Below, one piece after another: positions 46,378 through 59,245 of a stretch of DNA of 64,000 bases. Each line of letters opens with the position of its first letter. The first letter of the stretch is position 1. The notes under the pieces were generated by a model. That model was not told where the DNA came from, searched no databases, and worked only from the letters and a program-made list of their open reading frames with translations. Where the stretch lies: NCBI RefSeq assembly GCF_963678635.1, contig NC_087066.1, forward strand, positions 33,609,301 to 33,673,300. Reading direction: 5' to 3'. A program made the translations under genes and the position numbers. The DNA comes from Symsagittifera roscoffensis (lineage: Eukaryota > Xenacoelomorpha > Acoela > Convolutidae).

Positions 46378-47722
46378 TTAATATGATATTTTACTTGACT
46401 TGTTCAGATGGCTCTTTGTGATACTTGATTTTGCGTTCAAAACCAAAAAAAGTGAAAAAATTAAAACAAAGCCGAAGACAAAGTTCCTCCCAATTTTCAA
46501 TGGTCGGGACAAGTATTTCGAAAAAATGGAACTGAATATAAACACCAAGACGAAAAAAAACGAAGCGGAGCTTCGCAAGACTTGCGATGCAGAACACTCA
46601 TTGCAGTGCAAAATAGTGAATAACAAAACAGACTGAAGTTACAAAAAATTTCTGAAAATCTATATTGGAGATGTTTATTTAAAATATGTTGCAAGTATTT
46701 TCAAAAAATTTGAAAAAGAAAATAATTTTCTAATAGCTGAAGTTTAAAAGAGCCTTTGAAATTGGAACTCCTTTACCTAGCGGCAACAAGGCGATAGATT
46801 TTGGGTCAAAAACAATGAACCGAAAACAAACTGTTGTGACGCAAATATGCGACAAAAAGTGCTCATTTTGGAAGTGTTCATTTTGATCATTAACCAGCTA
46901 TTAAGTACACATAGTGCTAAGGATTTTAGCTGAGGTTCTTATAATACAAACAGCACTTTAGCTTCAAGTATCATGGTATTGTAGCGTAAGGAAAGGAAGG
47001 AGACGTTCAACAAAATGAAAGAGTTCGAACCTGGACAGGGTAGGATGTTTTTAACGAAACTTTTTCGTACGCTAGCTAAAATGCGTCTGCTCTATAAAAT
47101 GAGGCATGTTAAATAATGAATTTCCTTTTTTTTCAAAATGATTTGTAATGTGTTTGCGTCATAACTGGCATAACTGGCTTGCGTATTTAATATTGTAGAC
47201 TCATAGCTAGCGCGCGTCAAATAGGAAATTTTGTAGACTCAGTTTTTTTCCCTCAGTTTTTCCAAGTAGCGTTATCGGTCATTTTTTTTCTTTGGTATGC
47301 GAAGTGCTACTTCACCTTTGTGTAAATATTGGCCTGCCTTTTTCATTGTAGTCTTTCTACGGTGCTTAAAGAGCTCGAAACTCAGTTGCTTCGACCTATA
47401 GAAAAGGAACATTAATAATTTCAAAGTTTTCAAAATCTGAATCTTTTGGTTCAACTCAAAAAGTTTCAAATCGGTTTTTCTCGACACTCGGACAGCGTTT
47501 TTCTCGACACTCGGTTGAACATTTGTTGACGTCGTTCAAATTAAAGCTGAGGTTTTAATAGGATTTAAACCCTCTCACACATTACGATGTTTCTTTACCG
47601 TTAAAACTTAGATGAACAGCAAAAAAAGGCCAGCTCGCTCAAAAAGAGACCAAAAAAACCCAAAAATATCAAACAAATTTCTCTGAAATTTTGAAATACT
47701 GTTTGAATAACAATTGAAAAGG
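46378..47722. repeat. 1,345-bp unit, second of a near-identical adjacent pair
   Basis: Near-identical to 45033-46377. In the homologous block B2 only one unit of this exact type is evident (56023 onward). The neighbouring B2 unit at about 54676-56022 differs more, in line with a local duplication or conversion in B1. Confidence 0.8.
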
Positions 47723-49645
47723 TTTTAATATGATATTTCACTTGAATTATTCAGATGATTATTCGTGATACTTGATTTTGCGTTCAACACAAAAAAAAAT
47801 AAAAAAGAAAAAACTAAAATATTCCCGAATACAAAAATCTTCCCAATTTTCAATGGTCGGGACAAGTATTTCGGAAAATTGGAACTAAATCTAAACACCA
47901 AGACGAAAAAAACGAAGCGGAGCTTCGCAAAAATTGCGATGCAGAACACTCATTGCAGTGCAAAATAGTGAAAAGCAAAACAGATTGAAGTCACAAAAAG
48001 TTTCTGAAAATTTATGTTGGAGATATTTACTTAAATTAAGTTGGAAGTAACTTCAAAAAATTTGAAAAAAAAAACATTTTTTTTAATGGCTGAAGTTTAA
48101 GAGAGCCTTTAAAAATTAGAGCTTATTTAGCTAGCGGCAACACGGTTACATACTTTAGGTCAAAAACTGTTGAACCGAAAAAAAAAACTGTTGCGACGCA
48201 AATATTGTTGCGACAAAATGTGTTCATTTCGGAAGTGTTCATTTTGACAATAACCAGCTTTTAAGTACACCCAGTCCTAAGGATGTAAGCAGAAATTCTT
48301 ATAAAACAAATAGCAATTTATTTTCAAGTCTCATGGTATTGTAGCGTAAGGTAAGGAAGGAGACGTGCAAAAAAATGCCAGCTCGCTCGAAATGAAACCA
48401 AAAATATCAAATAAAGTTTTCTGAAATTTTGAAATACCGTTTGAGTAACAACTGAAAAAGTTTTAATATGATATTTCACTTGAATTATTCAGATGATTAT
48501 TCGTGATAGCTGATTTTGCGTTCAACACTAAAAAAGTTAAAAAGAAAAAACTAAAACAAACCCGAATACAAAGTTCATCCCAGTTTTCAATGGTCGGGAC
48601 AAGTATTTCGAAAAATTGGATCTGAATATAAACACCAAGACGAAAAAAACGAAACGAAGTTTCGCAAAACTTGCGATGCAGAACACTCATTGCAGTGCAA
48701 AATAGTGAATAACAAAACAGACTGAAGTTACAAAAAATTTCTGAAAATCTATATTGGAGATGTTTATTTAAAATATGTTGCAAGTAGTTTCAAAAAATTT
48801 GAAAAAGAAAATAATTTTCTAATAGCTGAAGTTTAAAAGAGCCTTTGAAATTGGAACTCCTTTACCTAGCGGCAACAAGGCGATAGATTTTGGGTCAAAA
48901 ACAATGAACCGAAAACAAACTGTTGTGACGCAAACATGCGACATAATGTGCTCATTTTGGAAGTGTTCATTTTGATCATTAACCAGCTATTAAGTACACA
49001 TAGTGCTAAGGATTTTAGCTGAAGTTCTTATAATACAAACAGCACTTTAGCTTCAAGTATCATGGTATTGTAGCGTAAGGAAAGGAAGGAGACGTTCAAC
49101 AAAATGAAAGGGTTCGAACCTGGACAGGGTAGGATGTTTTTAATGAAAATTTTCGTACGCTAGCTAAAATGCGTCTGCTCTATAAAATGAGGCATGTTAG
49201 ATAATGAATTTCGTTTTTTTTCAAAATGATTTGTAATGTGTTTGCGTCATAACTGGCATAACTGGCTTGCGTATTTAATATTGTAGACTCATAGCTAGCG
49301 CGCGTCAAATAAAAAATTTTGTAGACTCAGTTTTTTCCCTCAGTTTTTCCCAGTAGCGTTATCGGTCAATTTTTTCTTTGGTATGCGAAGTGCTACTTCC
49401 CCTCTTTGTAAATACTTGGCTACTTCGCCTTTATGTGAATATTTGCCTGCCTTGCGAAATTTTTTCAATATAGTGTTTCTACGATGCTTTAGGAGCTCGG
49501 AAACTCAGTTGCTTCGACCTACAGAAAAAAGACCTTAATAGTTTCAAATATTTCAAAATCTGAATCTTTTGGTTCAACTCAAAAAATTTCAAATCGGTTT
49601 TTCTCGACACTCGGACAGCGTTTTTCTCGACACTCGGTTGAACTT

Positions 49646-52600
49646 TTGTTGACGTCGTTCCAATTAGAGCTGAGGCTTTTATAGAATATAAACCCTCTCA
49701 CCCATTACGATGGTTCTTAACCGTTAAATTTTAGATGAACAGCAAAAAAAGCAGCGCGCTCGAAATGAGACCAAAAAAAACCAAAAATATCCAATTAGAG
49801 CTGAGGCTTTTATAGAATATAAACCCTCTCACCCATTACGATGGTTCTTAACTGTTAAATTTTAGATGAAAAGCAAAAAAAAAAACTCAAGAAATTTCAA
49901 ATCGGTTTTTTCACGACACTCGGACAGCATTTTCCTCGACACTCGGTTGAACTTTTGTTGACGTCGTTCCAATTAGAGCTGAGGCTTTTATAGAATATAA
50001 ACCCTCTCACCCATTACGATGGTTCTTAACCGTTAAATTTTAGATGAACAGCAAAAAAAGCCAGCGCGCTCGAAATGAGACCAAAAAAACCAAAAATATC
50101 CAATTAGAGCTGAGGCTTTTATAGTATATAAACCCTCTCACCCATTACGATGGTTCTTAACTGTTAAATTTTAGATGAAAAGCAAAAAAAGCCAGCGCGC
50201 TCGAAATGAGACCAAAAAAACCAAAAATATCCAACAAATTTTTCTGAAATTTTGAAATACCGTTTGAATAGCAACTGAAACGGTTTTAATTTGATATTTT
50301 ACTTGACTTATTCAGATGACTCTTTGTGATACTTGATTTTGCGTTCAAAACCAAAAAAAAAATGAAAAAATTAAAATAAACCCGAATACAAAGTTCCTCC
50401 GAATTTTCAATGGTCGGGACAAGAATTTCGAAAAAATGGAACTGAATATAAACACCAAGACAAAAAAAAACGAAGCGGAGCTTCGCAAAAATTGCGATGC
50501 AGCACACTCATTGCAGTGCAAAATAGTGAATAACAAAACAGACTGAAGTCACAAAAAAATTCTGAAAATCTATATTGGAGATGTTTACTTAAAATATGTT
50601 GGAAGTAACTTCAAAAATTTTGAAAAAGAAATTATTTTTCTAATGGCTGAAGTTTAAAAGTGCCTTTAAAATTGGAAATCATTACCTAGCGGCAACAAGG
50701 CGATAAAATTTGGGTCGAAAGCTGATGAACCGAAAACAAACTGTTCTGACGCAAATATTGTCGCGACAAAATGTGCTCATTTTGGAAGTGTTCATTTTGA
50801 TCATTAACCAGCTATTAAGTACACATATTGCTAAGAATATTAGCTGAGGTTCTTATAATACAATTAGCACTCTAGCTTCAAGTATCATAGTATTTTAGCG
50901 TAAGTTAAGGAAGGAGACGAGCAACAAAATGAGAGGGTTCGAACCTGAGCAGGGTCGGAAGTTTTTATTGAATTTTTTCGTATACTAGCTAAAATAGGTC
51001 CGCTCTAATAATTGAGGCATGTTATAACATAAATTTTCTTTTTTTTTTCAAAATGATTTGTAATGCTAATGCGTCATAACTGGCATAACTGGCTTGCGTA
51101 TTTATTTTTGTAGACTCATAGCTAGCGCGCGTCACTTAAGAATTTTTGTAGACCCATTTTTTTTCCACTGTTTTTCCCAGTAGCGTTATCGGTCTTTTTT
51201 TCCTTGGTATGCAAAGTGTTACTTTTTCTTTGTGTAAAAATTGGCCTGCCTTGCGAAATTTTTTCACTTTAGTCTTTCTACGGTGCTTTAGGAGCCCGGA
51301 AACTCAGTTGCTTCGACCTATAGAAAAAAGACATCAACATTGTCAAATTTTTCAAAATATGAATCTTATCCTCGATAAATTATCCTTAATGCACGCCTGG
51401 ACAAAATAAAGATCAGTTTACTTATTAGGCAGTCAAAGTGAAAAAAAACTGACTCGGTCAACTTTTTTTTTTAAATTTAAGGAAAAAAACAGCAAAAAAA
51501 ATCAAAAATACTTCGTTTTTCTTTTCAAATTTCCTGAAAGTTTGAAGATTTTTTTAAGTTTAGCAAGATAGCACTAAAACCGCCGAACTTGTTTCTTTAA
51601 AGGGGATTAAATTGAAAATTTTTGGCTTTTTTTTCTGACGTAACTCTACTTGCTTGCTTTAAAATGCTCAAAATTGGTTCAAAATTCAAAAAATTTCAAA
51701 TCGGTTTTTCTCGACAATCAGACAGCATTTTCGTCGACACTCGGTTGAACATTTGTTGACGTCGTTCGAATTAAAGCTGAGGCTTTTATAGAATATAAAT
51801 CCTCTCACCCATTACGATGGTTCTTAACGTTTAAATTTTAGATGAACAGCAAAAAAGGCCAGCTCGCTCAAAATGAGCCCAAAAAAAAACAAAACATCCA
51901 AGAAGTTTTTAAGAAATTTTGAAATACCGTTCGAATAACAACTGGAACGGTTTTAATTTGATATTTTACTTGACTTGTTCACATGACTCTTTGTGATACT
52001 TGATTTTGCGTTCAAAACCAAAAAAAATGAAAAAACTAAAACAAACCCGAAAACAAGGTTCCTCCCAATTGTCAATGGTCGGGACAAGTATTTCGAAACA
52101 ATGGAACTGAATATAAACACCAAGATGAAAAAAACGAAGCGGAGCTTCGCAAAAATTGCGATGCAGCACACTCATTGCAGTGCAAAATAGTGAACAATAA
52201 AACAGACTGAAGTCACAAAAAGTTTCTGAAAGTCTATGTTGGAGATATTTACGTAAAATATGTTGGAAGTAACTTCAAAAAATTTGAAAAAGGAAACATT
52301 TTTCTAATGGCTGAAGTTTAAAAGAACCTTTGAAAATGGAACTCATTTACCTAGCGGCAACAAGGCGATAAGCTTTGGGTCAAAAACTGTTGAACCGAAA
52401 ACAAACTGTTGTGACGCAAATATTGTTGCGACAAAAAGTGCTCATTTTGGAAGTGTTCATTTTGATCATTAAACAGCTATTAAGTACACCTAGTGCTAAG
52501 GATATTAGCTGAGGTTCTTATAATACAAACAGCACTTTAGCTTCAAGTATCATGGTTTTGTAGAGTAAGGTAAGTAAGGAGACGTTCAATAAAATGAGAG

Positions 52601-55600
52601 GTTTCGAACCTGGGCAGGGTAGAATGTTTTTATTGAACGTTTTCGTACGCTAGCTAAAATGCGTCTGCTCTATAAAATGAGGCATGTTAGATAATGAATT
52701 TCTTTTTTTTTCAAAATGATTTGTAATGCTATAGCGTCATAACTGGCATAACTGGCTTGCGTATTTAAAATTGTAGACTCATAGCTAGCGCGCGTCAAAT
52801 AAAAAATTTTGTTGACTCAGTTTTTTCCCTCAGTTTTTCCCAGTAGCGTTATCGGTCATTTTTTTCCTTTGGTATGCGAAGTGCTACTTCGCCTTTGTGT
52901 AAATATTTGCCTGCCTTGCGAAATTTTTTCAATATAGTGTTTCTTCGGTGCTTTAGGAGCTCGGAAACTCAGTTGCTTCGACCTATAGAAAAAGGACATT
53001 AATAGTTTCAAATATTTCAAAATCTGCATCTTTTGGTTCGAAACTCAAAAAATTTCAAATCGGTTCTTCTCGACACTCGGACAGCGTTTTTCTTGACACT
53101 GGGTTGAACATTTATTGACGTCGTTCAAATTAAAGCTGAGGCTTTTATAAAATATAAACCCTCTCCCCCATTACAATGGTTCTTAACCGTTAAATTTTAG
53201 ATGAACAGCAAAAAAGGCCAGCTCGCTCAAAATGAGCCCAAAAAAAACAAGACATCCAAAAAAAATTTATGAAATTTTGAAATACCGTTCGAATAACAAC
53301 TGAAACGGTTTCAATATGATATTTTACTTGACTTGTTCAGATGACTATTTGTGATACTTGATTTTGCGTTCAAAACCAAAAAAAAATGAAAAAATTAAAA
53401 CAAAGCCGAAGACAAAGTTCCTCCCAATTTTCAATGGTCGGGACAAGTATTTCGAAAAAATGGAACTGAATATAAACACCAAGACGAAAAAAAACGAAGC
53501 GGAACTTCGCAAGACTTGCGATGCAGAACACTCATTGCAGTGCAAAATAGTGAATAACAAAACAGACTGAAGTCACAAAAAAATTCTGAAAATCTATATT
53601 GGAGATGTTTACTTAAAATATGTTGGAAATAACTTCAAAAAATTTGAAAAAGAAAACATTTTTCTAATAGCTGAAGTTTAAAAGAGCCTTTGAAATTGGA
53701 ACTCCTTTACCTAGCGGCAACAAGGCGATAGATTTTGGGTCAAAAACAATGAACCGAAAACAAACTGTTGTGACGCAAACATGCGACATAATGTGCTCAT
53801 TTTGGAAGTGTTCATTTTGATCATTAACCAGCTATTAAGTACACATAGTGCTAAGGATTTTAGCTGAGGTTCTTATAATACAAACAGCACTTTAGCTTTA
53901 AGTATCATGGTATTGTAGCGTAAGGAAAGGAAGGAGACGTTCAACAAAATGAAAGGGTTCGAACCTGGACAGGGTAGGATGTTTTTAATGAAAATTTTCG
54001 TACGCTAGCTAAAATGCGTCTGCTCTATAAAATGAGGCATGTTAGATAATGAATTTCCTTTTTTTTCAAAATGATTTGTAATGTGTTTGCGTCATAACTG
54101 GCATAACTGGCTTGCGTATTTAATATTGTAGACTCATAGCTAGCGCGCGTCAAATAAAAAATTTTGTAGACTCAGTTTTTTCCCTCAGTTTCTCCCAGTA
54201 GCGTTATCGGTCATTTTTTTCTTTGGTATGCAAAGTGCTACTTCGCCTTTATGTGAATATTTGCCTGCCTTGCGAAATTTTTTCAATATAGTCTTTCTAC
54301 GATGCTTTAGGAGCTCGGAAACTCAGTTGCTTCGGACTATAGAAAAAGGACCTTAATAGTTTCAAATATTTCAAAATCTGAATCTTTTGGTTCAACTCAA
54401 AAAGTTTCAAATCGGTTTTTCTCGACACTCGGACAGCGTTTTTCTTGACACTCGGTTGAACATTTGTTGACGTCGTTCAAATTAAAGCTGGGGCTTTTAT
54501 AAAATATAAACCCTCTCCCCCATTACAATGGTTCTTAACCGTTAAATTTTAGATGAACAGCAAAAAAGGCCAGCTCGCTCAAAATGAGCCCGAAAAAAAC
54601 AAAACATCCAAAAAATTTTTATGAAATTTTGAAATACCGTTCGAATAACAACTGAAACGGTTTTAATATGATATTTTACTTGACTTGTTCAGATGACTCT
54701 TTGTGATACTTGATTTTGCGTTCAAAACTAAAAAAAAACGAAAAAAATAAAACAAAGCCGAAGACAAATTTCCTCCCAATTTTCAATGGTCGGGACAAGT
54801 ATTTCGAAAAAATAGAACTGAATATAAACACCAAGACAAAAAAAACGAAGCGGAGCTTCGCAAAAATTGCGATGCAGCACACTCATTGCAGTGCAAAATA
54901 GTGAATAACAAAACAGACTGAAGTCACAAAAATTTCTGAAAATCTATGTTCGAGATATTTACGTAAAATATGTTGGAAGTAACTTCAAAAAATTTGAAAA
55001 AGGAAACATTTTTCTAATGGCTGAAGTTTAAAAGAACCTTTGAAAATGGAACTCATTTACCTAGCGGCAACAAGGCGATAAGCTTTGGGTCAAAAACTGT
55101 TGAACCGAAAACAAACTGTTGTGACGCAAATATTGTTGCGACAAAAAGTGCTCATTTTGGAAGTGTTCATTTTGATCATTAAACAGCTATTAAGTACACC
55201 TAGTGCTAAGGATATTAGCTGAGGTTCTTATAATACAAACAGCACTTTAGCTTCAAGTATCATGGTTTTGTAGAGTAAGGTAAGTAAGGAGACGTTCAAT
55301 AAAATGAGAGGTTTCGAACCTGGGCAGGGTAGAATGTTTTTATTGAACGTTTTCGTACGCTAGCTAAAATGCGTCTGCTCTATAAAATGAGGCATGTTAG
55401 ATAATGAATTTCTTTTTTTTTCAAAATGATTTGTAATGTTATAGCGTCATAACTGGCATAACTGGCTTGCGTATTTAATATTGTAGACTCATAGCTAGCG
55501 CGCGTCGAATAAAAAATTTTGTTGACTTAGTTTTTTCCCTCATTTTTTCCCAGTAGCGTTATCGGTCATTTTTTTTCCTTTGGTATGCGAAGTGCTACTT

Positions 55601-58600
55601 CGCCTTTGTGAAAATATTTGCCTGCCTTGCGAAATTTTTTCAATATAGTGTTTCTACGGTGCTTTAGGAGCTCGGAAACTCGGTTGCTTCGACCTATAGA
55701 AAAAGGACATTAATTGTTTCAAATATTTCAAAATCTGCATCTTTTGGTTCGAAACTAAAAAAATTTCAAATCGGTTTTTCTCGACACTCGGACAGCGTTT
55801 TTCTTGACACTCGGTTGAACATTTGTTGACGTCGTTCAAATTAAAGCTGAGGCTTTTATAAAATATAAACCCTCTCCCCCATTACAATGGTTCTTAACCG
55901 TTAAATTTTAGATGAACAGCAAAAAAGGCCAGCTCGCTCAAAATGAGCCCGAAAAAAATCAAAACATCCAAAAAATTTTTATGAAATTTTGAAATACCGT
56001 TCGAATAACAACTGAAACGGTTTTAATATGATATTTTACTTGACTTGTTCAGATGACTCTTTGTGATACTTGATTTTGCGTTCAAAACCAAAAAAAGTGA
56101 AAAAATTAAAACAAAGCCGAAGACAAAGTTCCTCCCAATTTTCAATGGTCGGGACAAGTATTTCGAAAAAATGGAACTGAATATAAACACCAAGACGAAA
56201 AAAAACGAAGCGGAGCTTCGCAAGACTTGCGATGCAGAACACTCATTGCAGTGCAAAATAGTGAATAACAAAACAGACTGAAGTTACAAAAAATTTCTGA
56301 AAATCTATATTGGAGATGTTTATTTAAAATATGTTGCAAGTAGTTTCAAAAAATTTGAAAAAGAAAATAATTTTCTAATAGCTGAAGTTTAAAAGAGCCT
56401 TTGAAATTGGAACTCCTTTACCTAGCGGCAACAAGGCGATAGATTTTGGGTCAAAAACAATGAACCGAAAACAAACTGTTGTGACGCAAATATGCGACAA
56501 AATGTGCTCATTTTGGAAGTGTTCATTTTGATCATTAACCAGCTATTAAGTACACATAGTGCTAAGGATTTTAGCTGAGGTTCTTATAATACAAACAGCA
56601 CTTTAGCTTCAAGTATCATGGTATTGTAGCGTAAGGAAAGGAAGGAGACGTTCAACAAAATGAAAGAGTTCGAACCTGGACAGGGTAGGATGTTTTTAAC
56701 GAAACTTTTTCGTACGCTAGCTAAAATGCGTCTGCTCTATAAAATGAGGCATGTTAAATAATGAATTTCCTTTTTTTTCAAAATGATTTGTAATGTGTTT
56801 GCGTCATAACTGGCATAACTGGCTTGCGTATTTAATATTGTAGACTCATAGCTAGCGCGCGTCAATTAGGAAATTTTGTAGACTCAGTTTTTTTCCCTCA
56901 GTTTTTCCAAGTAGCGTTATCGGTCATTTTTTTTCTTTGGTATGCGAAGTGCTACTTCACCTTTGTGTAAATATTGGCCTGCCTTTTTCATTGTAGTCTT
57001 TCTACGGTGCTTAAAGAGCTCGAAACTCAGTTGCTTCGACCTATAGAAAAAGAACATTAATAATTTCAAAGTTTTCAAAATCTGAATCTTTTGGTTCAAC
57101 TCAAAAAGTTTCAAATCGGTTTTTCTCGACACTCGGACAGCGTTTTTCTCGACACTCGGTTGAACATTTGTTGACGTCGTTCGAATTAAAGCTGAGGTTT
57201 TAATAGGATTTAAACCCTCTCACACATTACGATGTTTCTTTACCGTTAAAACTTAGATGAACAGCAAAAAAAGGCCAGCTCGCTCAAAAAGAGACCAAAA
57301 AAACCCAAAAATATCAAACAAATTTCTCTTAAATTTTGAAATACTGTTTGAATAACAACTGAAAAAGTTTTAATATGATATTTCACTTGAATTATTCAGA
57401 TGATTATTCGTGATACTTGATTTTGCGTTCAACACAAAAAAAAATAAAAAAGAAAAAACTAAAATATTCCCGAATACAAAAATCTTCCCAATTTTCAATG
57501 GTCGGGACAAGTATTTCGGAAAATTGGAACTGAATCTAAACACCAAGACGAAAAAAACGAAGCGGAGCTTCGCAAAAATTGCGATGCAGAACACTCATTG
57601 CAGTGCAAAATAGTGAAAAGCAAAACAGATTGAAGTCACAAAAAGTTTCTGAAAATTTATGTTGGAGATATTTACTTAAATTAAGTTGGAAGTAACTTCA
57701 AAAAATTTGAAAAAAAAAACATTTTTTTTAATGGCTGAAGTTTAAGAGAGCCTTTAAAAATTAGAGCTTATTTAGCTAGCGGCAACACGGTTACATACTT
57801 TAGGTCAAAAACTGTTGAACCGAAAAAAAAAACTGTTGCGACGCAAATATTGTTGCGACAAAATGTGTTCATTTCGGAAGTGTTCATTTTGACAATAACC
57901 AGCTTTTAAGTACACCCAGTCCTAAGGATATAAGCAGAAATTCTTATAAAACAATTGGCAATTTATTTTCAAGTCTCATGGTATTGTAGCGTAAGGTAAG
58001 GAAGGAGACGTGCAAAAAAATGCCAGCTCGCTCGAAATGAAACCAAAAATAACAAATAAAGTTTTCTGAAATTTTGAAATACCGTTTGAGTAACAACTGA
58101 AAAAGTTTTAATATGATATTTCACTTGAATTATTCAGATGATTATTCGTGATAGCTGATTTTGCGTTCAACACTAAAAAAATTAAAAAGAAAAAACTAAA
58201 ACAAACCCGAATACAAAGTTCCTCCCAATTTTCAATGGTCGGGACAAGTATTTCGAAAAATTGGATCTGAATATAAACACCAAGACGAAAAAAACGAAAC
58301 GAAGTTTCGCAAAACTTGCGATGCAGAACACTCATTGCAGTGCAAAATAGTGAATAACAAAACAGACTGAAGTTACAAAAAATTTCTGAAAATCTGTATT
58401 GGAGATGTTTATTTAAAATATGTTGCAAGTAGTTTCAAAAAATTTGAAAAAGAAAATAATTTTCTAATAGCTGAAGTTTAAAAGAGCCTTTGAAATTGGA
58501 ACTCCTTTACCTAGCGGCAACAAGGCGATAGATTTTGGGTCAAAAACAATGAACCGAAAACAAACTGTTGTGACGCAAACATGCGACATAATGTGCTCAT

Positions 58601-59245
58601 TTTGGAAGTGTTCATTTTGATCATTAACCAGCTATTAAGTACACATAGTGCTAAGGATTTTAGCTGAGGTTCTTATAATACAAACAGCACTTTAGCTTCA
58701 AGTATCATGGTATTGTAGCGTAAGGAAAGGAAGGAGACGTTCAACAAAATGAAAGGGTTCGAACCTGGACAGGGTAGGATGTTTTTAATGAAAATTTTCG
58801 TACGCTAGCTAAAATGCGTCTGCTCTATAAAATGAGGCATGTTAGATAATGAATTTCTTTTTTTTTCAAAATGATTTGTAATGTGTTTGCGTCATAACTG
58901 GCATAACTGGCTTGCGTATTTAATATTGTAGACTCATAGCTAGCGCGCGTCAAATAAAAAATTTTGTAGACTTAGTTTTTTCCCTCAGTTTTTCCCAGTA
59001 GCATTATCGGTCATTTTTTTCTTTGGTATGCAAAGTGCTACTTCGCCTTTATGTGAATATTTGCCTGCCTTGCGAAATTTTTTCAATATAGTGTTTCTAC
59101 GATGCTTTAGGAGCTCGGAAACTCAGTTGCTTCGACCTATAGAAAAAGGACCTTAATAGTTTCAAATATTTCAAAATCTGAATCTTTTGGTTCAACTCAA
59201 AAAGTTTCAAATCGGTTTTTCTCGACACTCGGACAGCGTTTTTCT
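49646..59245. repeat. Higher-order block B2, about 9.6 kb
   Basis: The second copy of the B arrangement, in the same orientation. Correspondence ends near 59,245, where the sequence continues as an ordinary short unit rather than with the nested 130-bp repeats. Confidence 0.85.

Larger units (their letters stand above)
39921..49645. repeat. Higher-order block B1, about 9.65 kb
   Basis: It comprises the nested 130-bp repeats, one 1.65-kb unit, four ~1.35-kb units, one ~0.74-kb unit and a final unit. The same order recurs in B2. Landmarks at 46486, 47839 and 48576 recur at 56131, 57484 and 58221, each 9,645 bp away. Confidence 0.85.
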
